From: REEB509 sp049314555
Lineage (GTDB): Bacteria; Pseudomonadota; Alphaproteobacteria; Caulobacterales; Aquidulcibacteraceae
Direction of reading: 5' to 3'
Length of the DNA stretch: 55,885 nucleotides
Assembly (NCBI GenBank): GCA_049314555.1
Contig: JBMOEW010000019.1
Coordinates: forward strand, 1-55,885
Under the pieces are notes generated by a model that saw only the letters and a list, made by a program, of their open reading frames with translations, had not been told where the DNA came from and ran no database searches. Below, piece after piece: positions 7,896-16,573 of this stretch; the first letter of the stretch is position 1, and each line of letters begins with the position of its first letter. The position numbers were made by a program, and so were the translations under genes.

Positions 7896-9566
7896 CTACC
7901 GCCCAAACTTCTGGAACTTGATCCGGCTCGGGATGATCTCGGTGATCCCCAGGCGGCGCTTCTTGTCTTCCTCATAGGCCTCGAAGTTGCCTTCAAACCA
8001 CTCAACGTGGCTGTCGCCTTCAAAAGCCAATATGTGGGTAGCCAGACGATCCAAGAACCAACGATCGTGGCTGATCACCACCGCACACCCCGGCCAATCC
8101 TCCAGCGCCACTTCCAGCGCCTGCAGCGTTTCCACGTCGAGGTCGTTGGTCGGTTCGTCCAGCATCAACACATTGGCCCCCATCCGCAGGGTCTTTGCCA
8201 GATGCACCCGGTTGCGCTCCCCGCCAGACAGCAGGCCAACCTTTTTCTGCTGATCCCCGCCCTTGAAGTTGAAGCTGGACACATAAGCCCTGGAAGGCAC
8301 TTCGCGCCCGCCCACATCAATCATGTCAAACCCGCCGGAAATCTCTTCCCAGATGGTTTTTGACGGATCCAGATTATCCCGGCTCTGATCAACAAAGCCA
8401 AGCTTCACGGAATCGCCAATCGTGATCGCCCCCGCATCGGGCTTTTCCTGGCCGGCGATCATCTTAAACAGCGTGGACTTGCCCGCCCCGTTCGGCCCGA
8501 TGATGCCGATGATCCCGTTCGGCGGCAGCTTGAACGTCAGCTCACGGATCAAAAGCTTGTCGCCAAACCCTTTGTTCAGCTTGTCAAACGCGATCACGTT
8601 GTTGCCAAGCCGCGGCCCCGGCGGAATCTGGATCGTGGCGAACGTCTGCTTTTCGCGCTCCGCCTCCGCCGCCATGTCCTCATACCGGTTGAGCCGCGCC
8701 TTGCTTTTGGCTTGGCGCGCCTTTGGGCTTTGGCGCACCCAGTCCAACTCGCGCGCCATCATCTTGCGACGCGCTTCGCTTTCGGACTGTTCCTGCTCAA
8801 CCCGCTTGAACTTCTGCTCCAGCCACGCCGAATAATTGCCCTCGTAAGGAATGCCCTTGCCGCGATCGAGCTCCAGCGTCCATTTCGTCACCTGATCCAG
8901 GAAGTAGCGGTCGTGGGTCACCAGGATCACGCAGCCCGGAAAATTCTCTAGATGGTGCTGCAGCCACGCCACGCTTTCGGCGTCCAAATGGTTGGTCGGT
9001 TCGTCCAGCAGCAGCATGTCGGGCTTCGCCAGCAACAGCCGGCACAACGCCACCCGCCGCCGCTCCCCGCCAGACAGCTTCTCAACGCCGCTGTCGTCAG
9101 GCGGGCAGCGCAACGCGTCCATCGCCATATCGATCCGGCTATCGATGTCCCAAGCGTCGCTGGCGTCGATCCGCTCCTGCAGGCTGGTCATCTCCTCCAT
9201 CAGCTCGTCAGTGTAGTTCTCGCCCACCTCCATCGACACTTCGTTGAAGCGGGTGAGGAGCTTTTTCTCTTCACACCAGGCCTCGGCGTTTTCCCGCACC
9301 GTGAGGGCAGGGTCCAGATGCGGCTCCTGCTCCAGATAGCCCATTTTGGTGCCAGACAGCGGCATCGCTTCCCCGGTGAAGTCCTTGTCCATCCCGGCCA
9401 TGATCTTCAACAGCGTCGACTTACCCGACCCGTTAACCCCGACCACCCCGATCTTGGCGTCTGGATAGAAAGACAACCAAATGTTCTCAAAGACCTTTTT
9501 GCCACCCGGATAGGCTTTGGTCAGGCCCTGCATCGAGAAAATGTACTGCGCGGGTTTGTCCGCCAT
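7896..9566 (-). CDS. ettA: Energy-dependent translational throttle ABC-F protein EttA
   Basis: ABC-F ATPase that binds the ribosomal E site and gates entry of initiation complexes into elongation according to ADP/ATP. At 556 residues it matches the length of E. coli EttA. Two ABC domains are visible: Walker A GVNGSGKST near residue 40 with signature LSGGERRRV, then an arm/linker rich in charged residues, then Walker A GPNGAGKST with LSGGERNRVHL and Walker B VLMLDEPTNDLD. No transmembrane segment exists. The start at 9566 (MADKPAQYIF) has AAAGGA upstream and gives the family N-terminus. DUF6883 and DUF4926 genes follow immediately. Confidence 0.95.
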   Translation of the reverse strand: MADKPAQYIFSMQGLTKAYPGGKKVFENIWLSFYPDAKIGVVGVNGSGKSTLLKIMAGMDKDFTGEAMPLSGTKMGYLEQEPHLDPALTVRENAEAWCEEKKLLTRFNEVSMEVGENYTDELMEEMTSLQERIDASDAWDIDSRIDMAMDALRCPPDDSGVEKLSGGERRRVALCRLLLAKPDMLLLDEPTNHLDAESVAWLQHHLENFPGCVILVTHDRYFLDQVTKWTLELDRGKGIPYEGNYSAWLEQKFKRVEQEQSESEARRKMMARELDWVRQSPKARQAKSKARLNRYEDMAAEAEREKQTFATIQIPPGPRLGNNVIAFDKLNKGFGDKLLIRELTFKLPPNGIIGIIGPNGAGKSTLFKMIAGQEKPDAGAITIGDSVKLGFVDQSRDNLDPSKTIWEEISGGFDMIDVGGREVPSRAYVSSFNFKGGDQQKKVGLLSGGERNRVHLAKTLRMGANVLMLDEPTNDLDVETLQALEVALEDWPGCAVVISHDRWFLDRLATHILAFEGDSHVEWFEGNFEAYEEDKKRRLGITEIIPSRIKFQKFGR

Positions 9567-9738
9567 GGGAGTGCGATCCTTTTGAGCTGAGCGCCCGATA
9601 TACGCACCCAAATGCCTCCCGTCGAGGCGTGCCTTAACCCCTCTTTCACCATACCCGAGCGCCAAAGCGCCCGGTTGGCATCAATCCTTTAAACTGTTTG
9701 CGTTAGTTTGCTTGATCAACTGCGAAAGCAAGTCGAGC

Positions 9739-11157
9739 ATGACAGAAGCCGAACGCACAGCAAAACGCCAGATTCTAGCGCTGGAAGGCTATTACGACCG
9801 CGCGCTCCGGGCCCACGGCAGCGTGCGGCTGATCCTCGCTGGCCTCATCACAGCTTGCGTATTTTTGGCGGTGGAAGGCCCCTGGTGGGTCATGACGTTG
9901 GCGTTTGCGCTCCTTTCGACATACCTCGATCTGCGCATGCGCCGAAAACTGCGGGCCTCGCTCGATCGTGCCGGTTCATTGAAACTCGAAGAGGTGGAAA
10001 CCCTCACCCGTTCCACGATCGCCCAAATCGCCGCGATATGCCTGCTTTACTCGATCCCATTTGCGTTGTTGAGCTTCGCGCCCGGTGCCGGCCCTATGCT
10101 TGCGGTCCTGTGCTCCTATGGGGCGCTTTTGGTGGCGTCCGGACAACACTGGATCACGGCCAAAATGCCACTTTACACGACGCCGCCGTTTATCTTGGCG
10201 GTGGCGATGGGCGCGCTTCAGGCGGCCCCGGGCGAGTGGGGCGTGATGGTGCTGCTGGGCGCGCTCGGGATGATCAACGTGCTTGTGGTCACCCGCGCGT
10301 CTTACCAGTCAGCCAGCGAACTGATCGAGGCCCAACTCAGTGCCGAACAACAGGCCGAAGCGCTGGAGTTACGTGTTCAAGAGCGCACCAAGGAACTGGA
10401 AGAGGCCCGCACCCGCGCTGAAGACGCAAACCGTGCCAAGTCTGGCTTCCTCGCCACCATGAGCCACGAACTTCGCACCCCCCTGAATGCCGTCATCGGC
10501 TATTCCGAGATCATCTTGGAAGAGCTTTCAGAATCGAGCCCCGAAGCGATCGAAGCCGATGTCACCCGCATCCGCGCCGCCGGCAAACACCTTTTGGGGC
10601 TGATCAACGAGGTTCTGGATATCTCCAAGATCGAAGCTGGTGCCATGCAATTGCGCGAGGATCGCTTCAGCATCGTCGAACTCGCCAACGAATGCGCCGA
10701 ACAGGTCAAGCCGATGGCCTTGGCCCGCGACAATGCGCTGACGGTGGAGGTCTGCGCCGATCCAGGACTTGTCTTTGCAGACATGGGCCGCGTCCGCCAA
10801 TGCCTCCTGAACCTGATGTCCAACGCCGCCAAGTTTACAGACCAAGGCCAAATCACTGTGCAAATCGGCGTACGACAGGGGGGCCACAACCGCCTGGTTG
10901 AGGTCGTCGTCAATGACACCGGGATCGGCATGACGAAGGCCGATCAAGCCAACCTCTTCATGCCCTTCAGCCAGGTCGATACCTCCTACAGCCGCGCGGC
11001 AGAAGGCACGGGCTTGGGCCTGGCGATTACCCGCCGCTTGGCGCGCGCCATGGGTGGCGATGTGACGGTTACAAGCGAGCTGGGGCAGGGCTCTCGCTTT
11101 CTGTTAACCTTCGCCGATCAGACAGCCGCCGTGGTTAGCGACGTCGTCGCGGCCTAA
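9739..11157 (+). CDS. Membrane sensor histidine kinase
   Basis: Sensor kinase of 472 residues. The N-terminal half (about 30-190) holds about five to six membrane helices without a recognisable extracytoplasmic sensor. A coiled coil follows (QAEALELRVQERTKELEEAR), then the HisKA dimerisation box FLATMSHELRTPLNAVIGYS with phospho-acceptor His243, and an HATPase domain with N box LMSNAAKF, G1 NDTGIGM and G2 GTGLGLAI. No response regulator lies next to it, so it is an orphan kinase whose partner is elsewhere. I prefer the ATG at 9739 over the TTG at 9712. It lies divergent to ettA. Confidence 0.92.
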   Translation: MTEAERTAKRQILALEGYYDRALRAHGSVRLILAGLITACVFLAVEGPWWVMTLAFALLSTYLDLRMRRKLRASLDRAGSLKLEEVETLTRSTIAQIAAICLLYSIPFALLSFAPGAGPMLAVLCSYGALLVASGQHWITAKMPLYTTPPFILAVAMGALQAAPGEWGVMVLLGALGMINVLVVTRASYQSASELIEAQLSAEQQAEALELRVQERTKELEEARTRAEDANRAKSGFLATMSHELRTPLNAVIGYSEIILEELSESSPEAIEADVTRIRAAGKHLLGLINEVLDISKIEAGAMQLREDRFSIVELANECAEQVKPMALARDNALTVEVCADPGLVFADMGRVRQCLLNLMSNAAKFTDQGQITVQIGVRQGGHNRLVEVVVNDTGIGMTKADQANLFMPFSQVDTSYSRAAEGTGLGLAITRRLARAMGGDVTVTSELGQGSRFLLTFADQTAAVVSDVVAA

Positions 11158-11460
11158 AAGAGAAATAAAACCAACGCGATAAGTGATGTCTGGCGGTGCC
11201 AGCAGACCACACACCTAGGCGTGAATAAATCCGTACGCCCCCATTGCGTATATGACGAATAGATGACAGTTTATTGTGACAGAACGATGACATAAGCGTG
11301 ACAGATGGAATACGTGACGGTGAAGAGTAGGCGACGCCCAGCCAAGCGCGAGCCACCCTAAACGCCCAAACCAATCCGCCCTGCACGCAGATGTCGTCCT
11401 ACCCGGACCTAGGAAACCATTGGGGTTTCAAAGTCTTACGGAAAATGTTGGAGACGATCG
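11158..11460. other. Long intergenic leader before urcA
   Basis: This 303-base region holds the array of TGACA boxes described separately (11253-11319) and the GGAGA ribosome binding site of the UrcA gene. The stretch from 11158 to 11250 contains a weak hairpin (CTGGC-GCCAG) after the kinase stop but no T-tract. No further gene is visible. Confidence 0.5.
11253..11319. promoter_or_regulatory. Array of six TGAC(A) direct repeats, OmpR/PhoB-type box cluster
   Basis: TGAC occurs at 11253, 11264, 11277, 11288, 11299 and 11315. The middle four are TGACA and the spacing is 11, 13, 11, 11 and 16 bases. Read on the minus strand, the core is CTGTCAC / ATGTCAT / CTGTCAC / CTGTCAT, close to half sites of the Pho box (CTGTCAT-N4-CTGTCAY, 11-base period). 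Tandem 11-base direct repeats are typical of OmpR/PhoB-family response regulators. It sits about 140 bases before the UrcA start, so it probably controls that gene. Which regulator binds is unknown. Confidence 0.6.
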
Positions 11461-11787
11461 ATGAGACTAAAACTGTTGGCCGCTGCCTGCATCCTTGTCG
11501 CAACCGCGACCGCTCCCGCGGCGGTTGCGGAAGAACACGTACTGGTCCTGTACCAAACGCAGAGCGCCATGGAAGCGCACGCGACGATCCTCAGGGCTGC
11601 AGAAGACGTCTGCGCGGCAGAGTATGTTCGTGGCGCGCATCGGGCCCGTGATCTGCAGACTTGTGTGCGCTTGACCGTGGATGACGCCGTCGCGCAAAGC
11701 CACCGCGCCGACCTGCGCGCCCTGCATGAAAATTTGTCGCCAGATAGCCGCTACTCCCGTAGCCGCTTGGCGTTCGCGGCCCAATAG
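11461..11787 (+). CDS. UrcA family secreted protein
   Basis: A 108-residue exported protein of the UrcA family. The signal peptide is MRLKLLAAACILVATATAPAA with cleavage near AVA; the mature part has the family pattern of a beta strand (HVLVLYQTQ), a helix with the first conserved cysteine (ILRAAEDVCAAEY) and a second cysteine in QTCVRLTVDDAV, which probably form a disulfide in the periplasm. The family is named after a uranium-responsive Caulobacter gene; the molecular function is unknown. A strong GGAGA site precedes the ATG, and the TGACA array upstream suggests two-component control. Confidence 0.85.
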   Translation: MRLKLLAAACILVATATAPAAVAEEHVLVLYQTQSAMEAHATILRAAEDVCAAEYVRGAHRARDLQTCVRLTVDDAVAQSHRADLRALHENLSPDSRYSRSRLAFAAQ

Positions 11788-11824
11788 GCACGCCACTTCC
11801 CCAAAAAGGACAACAAACAAAAAA

Positions 11825-11852
11825 CGGCCGACGGAGGGGGCTCCGTCGGCCG
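11825..11852 (-). terminator. Intrinsic terminator of the glycine-zipper lipoprotein gene
   Basis: A perfect 12-bp stem (CGGCCGACGGAG at 11825-11836 and its complement at 11841-11852) closes a four-base loop. On the minus strand the stem is followed by a T-rich run (TTTTTTGTTTG), so it terminates the gene ending at 11881. It lies 37 bases after the UrcA stop and may also stop transcription from that side, although there is no T-tract on the plus strand. Confidence 0.9.
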
Positions 11853-11880
11853 CTTCTCATTGCCAAGAGGGCAGGCGCGA

Positions 11881-12396
11881 TTAAGCCACCGGCGCCCAGC
11901 TGCCGTCTGCCTGTTGGCAGAACGTTTCCTGCGGCAGCGACGACGTGCTGGCCCCGTCATTGATCGTGGCATTGATCACCCGGCACGTGGCCGGCCGACC
12001 TGGCGCAGTCACAGGACGCGCCACACTCAACGTAGCCGGACGCCCGTTCGGCCCCGCCAGCGGTGCCGAAACCGGCGCGTTCTGGTTGAGCGCCTGGTAG
12101 TAGGTTTGTTCCACCCGCGCCTGCTGGTTGTTGCTGGAAACCCACCGGCACACCGCATAGGTGCCAAGGCCGCCGGCCGCCGCCCCAAGGGCCGCGTTTT
12201 CGCCGCGGTTGCCATCCGGAGCCGTCGCCCCGCCCAGAACAGCACCAACGCCCGCCCCAATCAGCGCATTGCGCATGCATTGAGACAGTTGCGTGCCGCC
12301 ACCGCCGCCGCCACCGCCATAACCGCCGCCGGTGGATTCGCAAGCCGCCAGCGCCATCGCACTGGCCGCTAGAAGCGCCAAGAACGCCTTACGCAT
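11881..12396 (-). CDS. Glycine-zipper outer-membrane-type lipoprotein
   Basis: A 171-residue lipoprotein. The signal MRKAFLALLAASAMALAAC ends in the lipobox ALAAC. The mature protein starts with a nearly pure glycine stretch (GGGYGGGGGGGG) and continues with CMRNALIGAGVGAVLGGA and AALGAAAGGLGTYAV, glycine-zipper helices as in the 17-kDa surface antigen/SlyB class. The C-terminal half carries paired cysteines (CRVINATI and ETFCQQADGSW). It is likely an envelope structural protein. AAGGAGA precedes the ATG and a strong terminator follows, so it is a single-gene unit. Confidence 0.83.
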   Translation of the reverse strand: MRKAFLALLAASAMALAACESTGGGYGGGGGGGGTQLSQCMRNALIGAGVGAVLGGATAPDGNRGENAALGAAAGGLGTYAVCRWVSSNNQQARVEQTYYQALNQNAPVSAPLAGPNGRPATLSVARPVTAPGRPATCRVINATINDGASTSSLPQETFCQQADGSWAPVA

Positions 12397-12515
12397 TGAA
12401 TGTCTCCTTGTACTTGAGTTTGGCGTCGATCAACAACGCCACAGGGGTGGGCCTTTACCACGCCCCCATGACACCTGAACAAGGCAATCGCGCGGCAAGC
12501 CGCCACCCCGCGTCC

Positions 12516-13406
12516 CTATGGCGCAATTGCATAAACCAAACACACCGCGCCGCTCAGCCGCAACGGCTCTGGATCCGCCGGCAGATTGAGCGCCTCGATG
12601 TCGGCAACCGTGATCGCTGGCGCGCGCCCGCTGCCCGTCACCACAATCTGGTCCATCGCCGACGCCATCATCGGCGGCGGGGGTGGCGGAGGCGGCCCGC
12701 GGAACGAAGACACCCCGCCCGAAACCCCAAACCATTGTCCCAGGCACGGCCCTTGCCCGTCCTGCGCTACGAGCAACGTGCCCAACCGCTGCCCAGCCGC
12801 ACCGGCAGCCAAGCGCGCCCGCGCCACCGCATCCTCCATCGCGCGCTCATAGACCGTCCGACGCATTTCCGGCGTCGTCACCAGGGAAAGCTGAAGCGGG
12901 GAGGTGGACTGCGGCCCCGCAGCCATCGCCGCAGCCCGCGCTTCGCTGGCGCGCGACAGCTGGCCCGCGTCGTCAATTGTGACCATCAAAGTGGCATTCG
13001 CCACATAACCGCTGATCTGATCAGCGCGGGCATTGTCGATCCGATTGCCCTCGCGGTCGCGATACTGCTCATAAAGCGCCTGCACCTGCATCTGGCTCGA
13101 GATGCGCACATTTTGCCCCGCCCGCGCCCGAACGGCCTGTACCCCCCGTCGTGCCGCGTCGGTGGCTTTGCGCGTGGCCCCTTCTGCGGTGTCGTCGGTG
13201 CCTTGGAAGGTCACGGAAAAGGTTGCGCGGTTGGGGGCAAACTCCACCTCCGCCATGCCGATGGTTTCAATGACCGGGCGCTGCGTCCAGTACGGTTGAC
13301 TGAACTGCATGGTCTCCTGCGCCCCCGCAGCGCCCGAAAAAGCCAAGGCCACCGCTGCAGCCAAAGCAGAAATCTGGGCTGCTGAAGTCTTGAAGATGGT
13401 GCGCAT
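12516..13406 (-). CDS. SIMPL (DUF541) domain periplasmic protein
   Basis: A 296-residue exported protein with signal MRTIFKTSAAQISALAAAVALAFSG ending near GAQ. The mature part is a SIMPL/DUF541 domain: IETIGMAEVEFAPNRATFSVTFQ, an internal helix ATRKATDAARRGVQAVRA, GYVANATLMVTIDDA and EDAVARARLAAGAAGQRLG. Members include the periplasmic BP26/YggE proteins linked to oxidative and envelope stress, with no defined enzymatic activity. A poly-glycine/proline stretch lies near residue 240 in the C-terminal part. GGGAGGA precedes the ATG. It follows the hybrid kinase gene by 85 bases on the same strand. Confidence 0.87.
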   Translation of the reverse strand: MRTIFKTSAAQISALAAAVALAFSGAAGAQETMQFSQPYWTQRPVIETIGMAEVEFAPNRATFSVTFQGTDDTAEGATRKATDAARRGVQAVRARAGQNVRISSQMQVQALYEQYRDREGNRIDNARADQISGYVANATLMVTIDDAGQLSRASEARAAAMAAGPQSTSPLQLSLVTTPEMRRTVYERAMEDAVARARLAAGAAGQRLGTLLVAQDGQGPCLGQWFGVSGGVSSFRGPPPPPPPPMMASAMDQIVVTGSGRAPAITVADIEALNLPADPEPLRLSGAVCLVYAIAP

Positions 13407-13491
13407 GTGATCCTCCCGCGATCTTGATCATGTCAGCCGACCACGCAAAAGCAGGAAGATCAAGCCAGATCAGTCGGTTAGGGTGCGCGCC

Positions 13492-16047
13492 TCAAGCCAC
13501 GTTATGCGCAACACCATTAGCGTCTTTGATGTCTGCGCCCAGCACTAGCCCCATCTGCAAGCCATCGATCAAGCCATTCGCGCTCACCGGCTTGGCGATA
13601 TGGATGTCGCAGCCCGCCTGCAACGAGCGGTCAATGTGTTCTGAACTGTTATTGGCGCTCAACATGGCAATCGGCGTACGCGGACGATTGAGCATTTTTT
13701 CCGCCATTCGGATGGCGCGGGTGGCGGTCAAGCCGTCCATTTCCGGCATTTGCATGTCCATCAAAATCAGGTCGAACGTGGAAACGCTCATCATCTCCAC
13801 CGCCTCGCGACCGTTTTGTACGATGGTCAGGTCCACCCCAAAAGGTTCCAGGATCAAGCTGATCACGCGCTGATTGATCGGATGGTCTTCCGCGAGCAAG
13901 ATCCGAACATCGCCAAAAGTGCCAAGCCCATGCAGGCGAACGCTATCGCACTCGTCCTGTGGCTTCTTGCGGCGGTCAAAGTCCGCCAACGGCATCGTCC
14001 GTTCTAGGGGCAATTTCACGGTAAACCGGCTACCCACCCCTGGCGTGGAGGTGGCACCAATTGTGCCGCCCATCATCTCCGTCAGTGTACGGCAGATCGA
14101 CAGCCCAAGACCGGTGCCGCCAAACGTACGCGAGATCGATTCATCGGCCTGCTCAAACCGCGAAAACAAGCGGCGTGAAGCCTCATCGTCAAACCCTATG
14201 CCGCTGTCTTCGATCGTTATGGTGATTTCAGATGGCGCGTCATCGTAGTCTTCGACGTCTACAAAAACCTTGACCCCGCCCTTCAGCGTGAACTTCACCG
14301 CATTCGATGCAAGGTTAGACACGATCTGGCGTATACGGACAACGTCGCCCTCAAACAGGCCCCGCGCCCTTGGGCCATAGGTGACGTCAAAGCTAACGCC
14401 CTTATCGTCCGCACGCACTCGCATCAATTGAGCCGCGGTATCCACCGCATTTTGCAGGTCGAAGGCCTCAATATGCAGGTCCAGCTTGCCGGCCTCCACT
14501 TTAGAGACATCCAGAATATCCGATAACAGACGATCCAGCGTCTGCCCGGAGGTTTCAATCAGCGAAACCATTTCCTGCTGCTTTGGATCAAGCGATGTCT
14601 TGGACAAAGCTCCGGCAAGACCAACAACCCCGTTCAATGGCGTGCGAATTTCGTGGCTTACGTTGGCCAGGAACGCGCTCTTCGCGGCGGTGGCAGCCTC
14701 AGCTCTCTTCAAGGCCGCGTTCAATATGGCGTCGGCCTTTTTGCGCGCGGTGATATCGTAACGCAGCGCTACATACCGCTCCGGTCTGCCGTTGGCACCC
14801 ATCATCGGCACAACGGTCGTGTCCACCCAATACAGCGATCCATCCTTGGCCCGATTGCAGATTTCGCCATGCCACGGCAATCCACTTGAAATGGTGCGCC
14901 ACATTTCTTCGAAGAACGCTTTGGGATGGCAGCCCGAATTCACCAGCCTGTGGCTTTGCCCAATCAGGCTTTCGCGGTCATAGCCGCTGATTTCGCAGAA
15001 CCGATCGTTCACATAAATGATCTCGCCGCGCGCGTCGGTCATTGCAACAATGGCATGCTTGTCCAGCGCGGTTTGATAGGCAGAAAAGTCTGCCAGGGCG
15101 CGGTCGGCCCGCACCAGCGCGGCGGTCAATTCAAGGTGCTGCGCGCGCTCCGCGGTGATGTCCTGGAAGGCCCCAAACGCGCGGATCGGCACGCCGTCTT
15201 GCAGCTCGGCTTTTCCCACTGTCCGAACCCAGATCGAACGTCCCTTGGCAGTGATCAGAGGCAGCTCAAGGGACCACCCTTCACCTGTCGCCATCGAAGA
15301 CTCCACCGCCGCGCGAACCACGTCGCGAACCTCTGGCGCATAAAACTCGATTGCGGACTCGAGCTGCGGCTCAAAATCGTCTGGCACCTCGTGGATCTTG
15401 CGCGTCTGCGCCGACCACTTCAGGGTCTGGCTCACCAGATCGAGCGTCCATCCGCCCACGTTGGCGACCTGCGAAATCTCCTCGAGCTGCGCGCGGTCTT
15501 CCTCCAGTGCGCGCGACAGCGCCAGCACCTCCCGGGCCTGCGCATCCGCCTGCAACACCGCCCGACGCTGCTTCAGCAACTCAGACACCAAACCAGCCAG
15601 GGTCTCGATCCGCGCGATCTCCAACTCGGTCCAGGAGTGTGGCTTCTGGTCAATCGAACAAAGTGTTCCGTACACATGACCATCCGCATCCATCAAAGGC
15701 GCACCCAGATAGGATTTTACGAAAGGCGCATTCCACACCAGGGGATTGTCGCTAAAGCGGGGGTCAACCTCCGAGTCCGGAACAATCAACGCCGAAACGC
15801 CATGCAAGGCGTGCGCGCAGAACGCCACATCCCGCGGTGTTTCGCTGGCCTCTAATCCAACGCTGGCTTTGAACCATTGCCGTGCGCCGTCCACCAAAGA
15901 GATCAGCGCGATCGGCGCACCCGTAATGGCCGTGACGCTTTTCACGATCGCATCGAAAGACGCCTCCGGCCCGGTATCAAGGATCGCCAGATCCAACAGG
16001 GCACTCAAGCGCGCGAGTTCATTGGCGGGCGGCGCTGCAGCTGGCAT
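13492..16047 (-). CDS. Soluble hybrid sensor histidine kinase (GAF-PAS-PAS-HisKA-HATPase-REC)
   Basis: An 851-residue cytosolic hybrid kinase with no membrane segment. Domains in order: GAF (about 15-160, with VAFCAHALHG), PAS with PAC (about 185-300), PAS (about 325-440, with GEIIYVNDRFCEISGY and ending RYDITARKKAD), HisKA with His465 in VSHEIRTPLNG, HATPase (about 560-690: SNAVKF, DSGIGF, GGTGLGL) and a receiver domain with Asp764 in LMDMQMPEMDG and Lys819. No Hpt protein or separate regulator is adjacent, so it either signals through its own receiver or to distant partners. The signal is unknown; the two PAS domains and the GAF could bind a cofactor. Confidence 0.94.
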   Translation of the reverse strand: MPAAAPPANELARLSALLDLAILDTGPEASFDAIVKSVTAITGAPIALISLVDGARQWFKASVGLEASETPRDVAFCAHALHGVSALIVPDSEVDPRFSDNPLVWNAPFVKSYLGAPLMDADGHVYGTLCSIDQKPHSWTELEIARIETLAGLVSELLKQRRAVLQADAQAREVLALSRALEEDRAQLEEISQVANVGGWTLDLVSQTLKWSAQTRKIHEVPDDFEPQLESAIEFYAPEVRDVVRAAVESSMATGEGWSLELPLITAKGRSIWVRTVGKAELQDGVPIRAFGAFQDITAERAQHLELTAALVRADRALADFSAYQTALDKHAIVAMTDARGEIIYVNDRFCEISGYDRESLIGQSHRLVNSGCHPKAFFEEMWRTISSGLPWHGEICNRAKDGSLYWVDTTVVPMMGANGRPERYVALRYDITARKKADAILNAALKRAEAATAAKSAFLANVSHEIRTPLNGVVGLAGALSKTSLDPKQQEMVSLIETSGQTLDRLLSDILDVSKVEAGKLDLHIEAFDLQNAVDTAAQLMRVRADDKGVSFDVTYGPRARGLFEGDVVRIRQIVSNLASNAVKFTLKGGVKVFVDVEDYDDAPSEITITIEDSGIGFDDEASRRLFSRFEQADESISRTFGGTGLGLSICRTLTEMMGGTIGATSTPGVGSRFTVKLPLERTMPLADFDRRKKPQDECDSVRLHGLGTFGDVRILLAEDHPINQRVISLILEPFGVDLTIVQNGREAVEMMSVSTFDLILMDMQMPEMDGLTATRAIRMAEKMLNRPRTPIAMLSANNSSEHIDRSLQAGCDIHIAKPVSANGLIDGLQMGLVLGADIKDANGVAHNVA

Positions 16048-16138
16048 GGCAAGTCCTTGGAAAATTTACCGCGCATAAAGTAGGGAATCCCCTAACGTGC
16101 CCCTAATGGCACTGAAATCAACGGCGCTGAAATCAAAA

Positions 16139-16564
16139 GCGTCAGCCGGTCTATAAGCCGGGTTTTGTCCGGCCCGTCTCGCAACGGGCGTGTGCGACCA
16201 TTCCTCTGGACCGTGCATTGCTGCCCGGTTCTCGCAACCTACCCGACCGCTCAAGCCCATGAACGGGCTGGCTTGGCTTTGCAGCCGCACCGGCGGTCCT
16301 ATTCGGTCTTGCTCCTGACGGGGCTTGCCGTGCCGCTTCCCTTGCGGGTCGCGCGGTGGGCTTTTACCCCACCGTTTCACCCTTGCCTGTGTCCCCTGCA
16401 GGACTGTGTCCCTTGCGGGACCATCGGCGGACTGTTCTCTGTGGCGCTATCCCTCGGGTTTCCCCGGGCGGGCGTTACCCGCCGTCATGTTCATGTGGAG
16501 CCCGGACTTTCCTCCCGCACAGCCTTTCGGCCGGTGTGCGAGCGGTCGCCCAACCGACTGACGC
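16139..16564 (-). ncRNA. rnpB: RNase P RNA, class A
   Basis: Catalytic RNA of ribonuclease P, which matures tRNA 5' ends, about 426 bases. On the minus strand the 5' end GCGTCAGTCGG pairs over 11 bp with CCGGCTGACGC at the 3' end (P1; one G-U pair). The conserved core is present: the GAGGAAAGTCCGGGC motif at about 16502-16516, the ACAGAAC-like J3/4 region (GCCACAGAGAACAG), AGGGTGAAACGGTGGGG in the middle and the terminal ACCCGGCTTATAG segment. TTTT follows the P1 helix and may help end the transcript. Its 5' end is only nine bases past the amidase stop codon. Confidence 0.95.
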
Positions 16565-16573
16565 ACGCCAACC

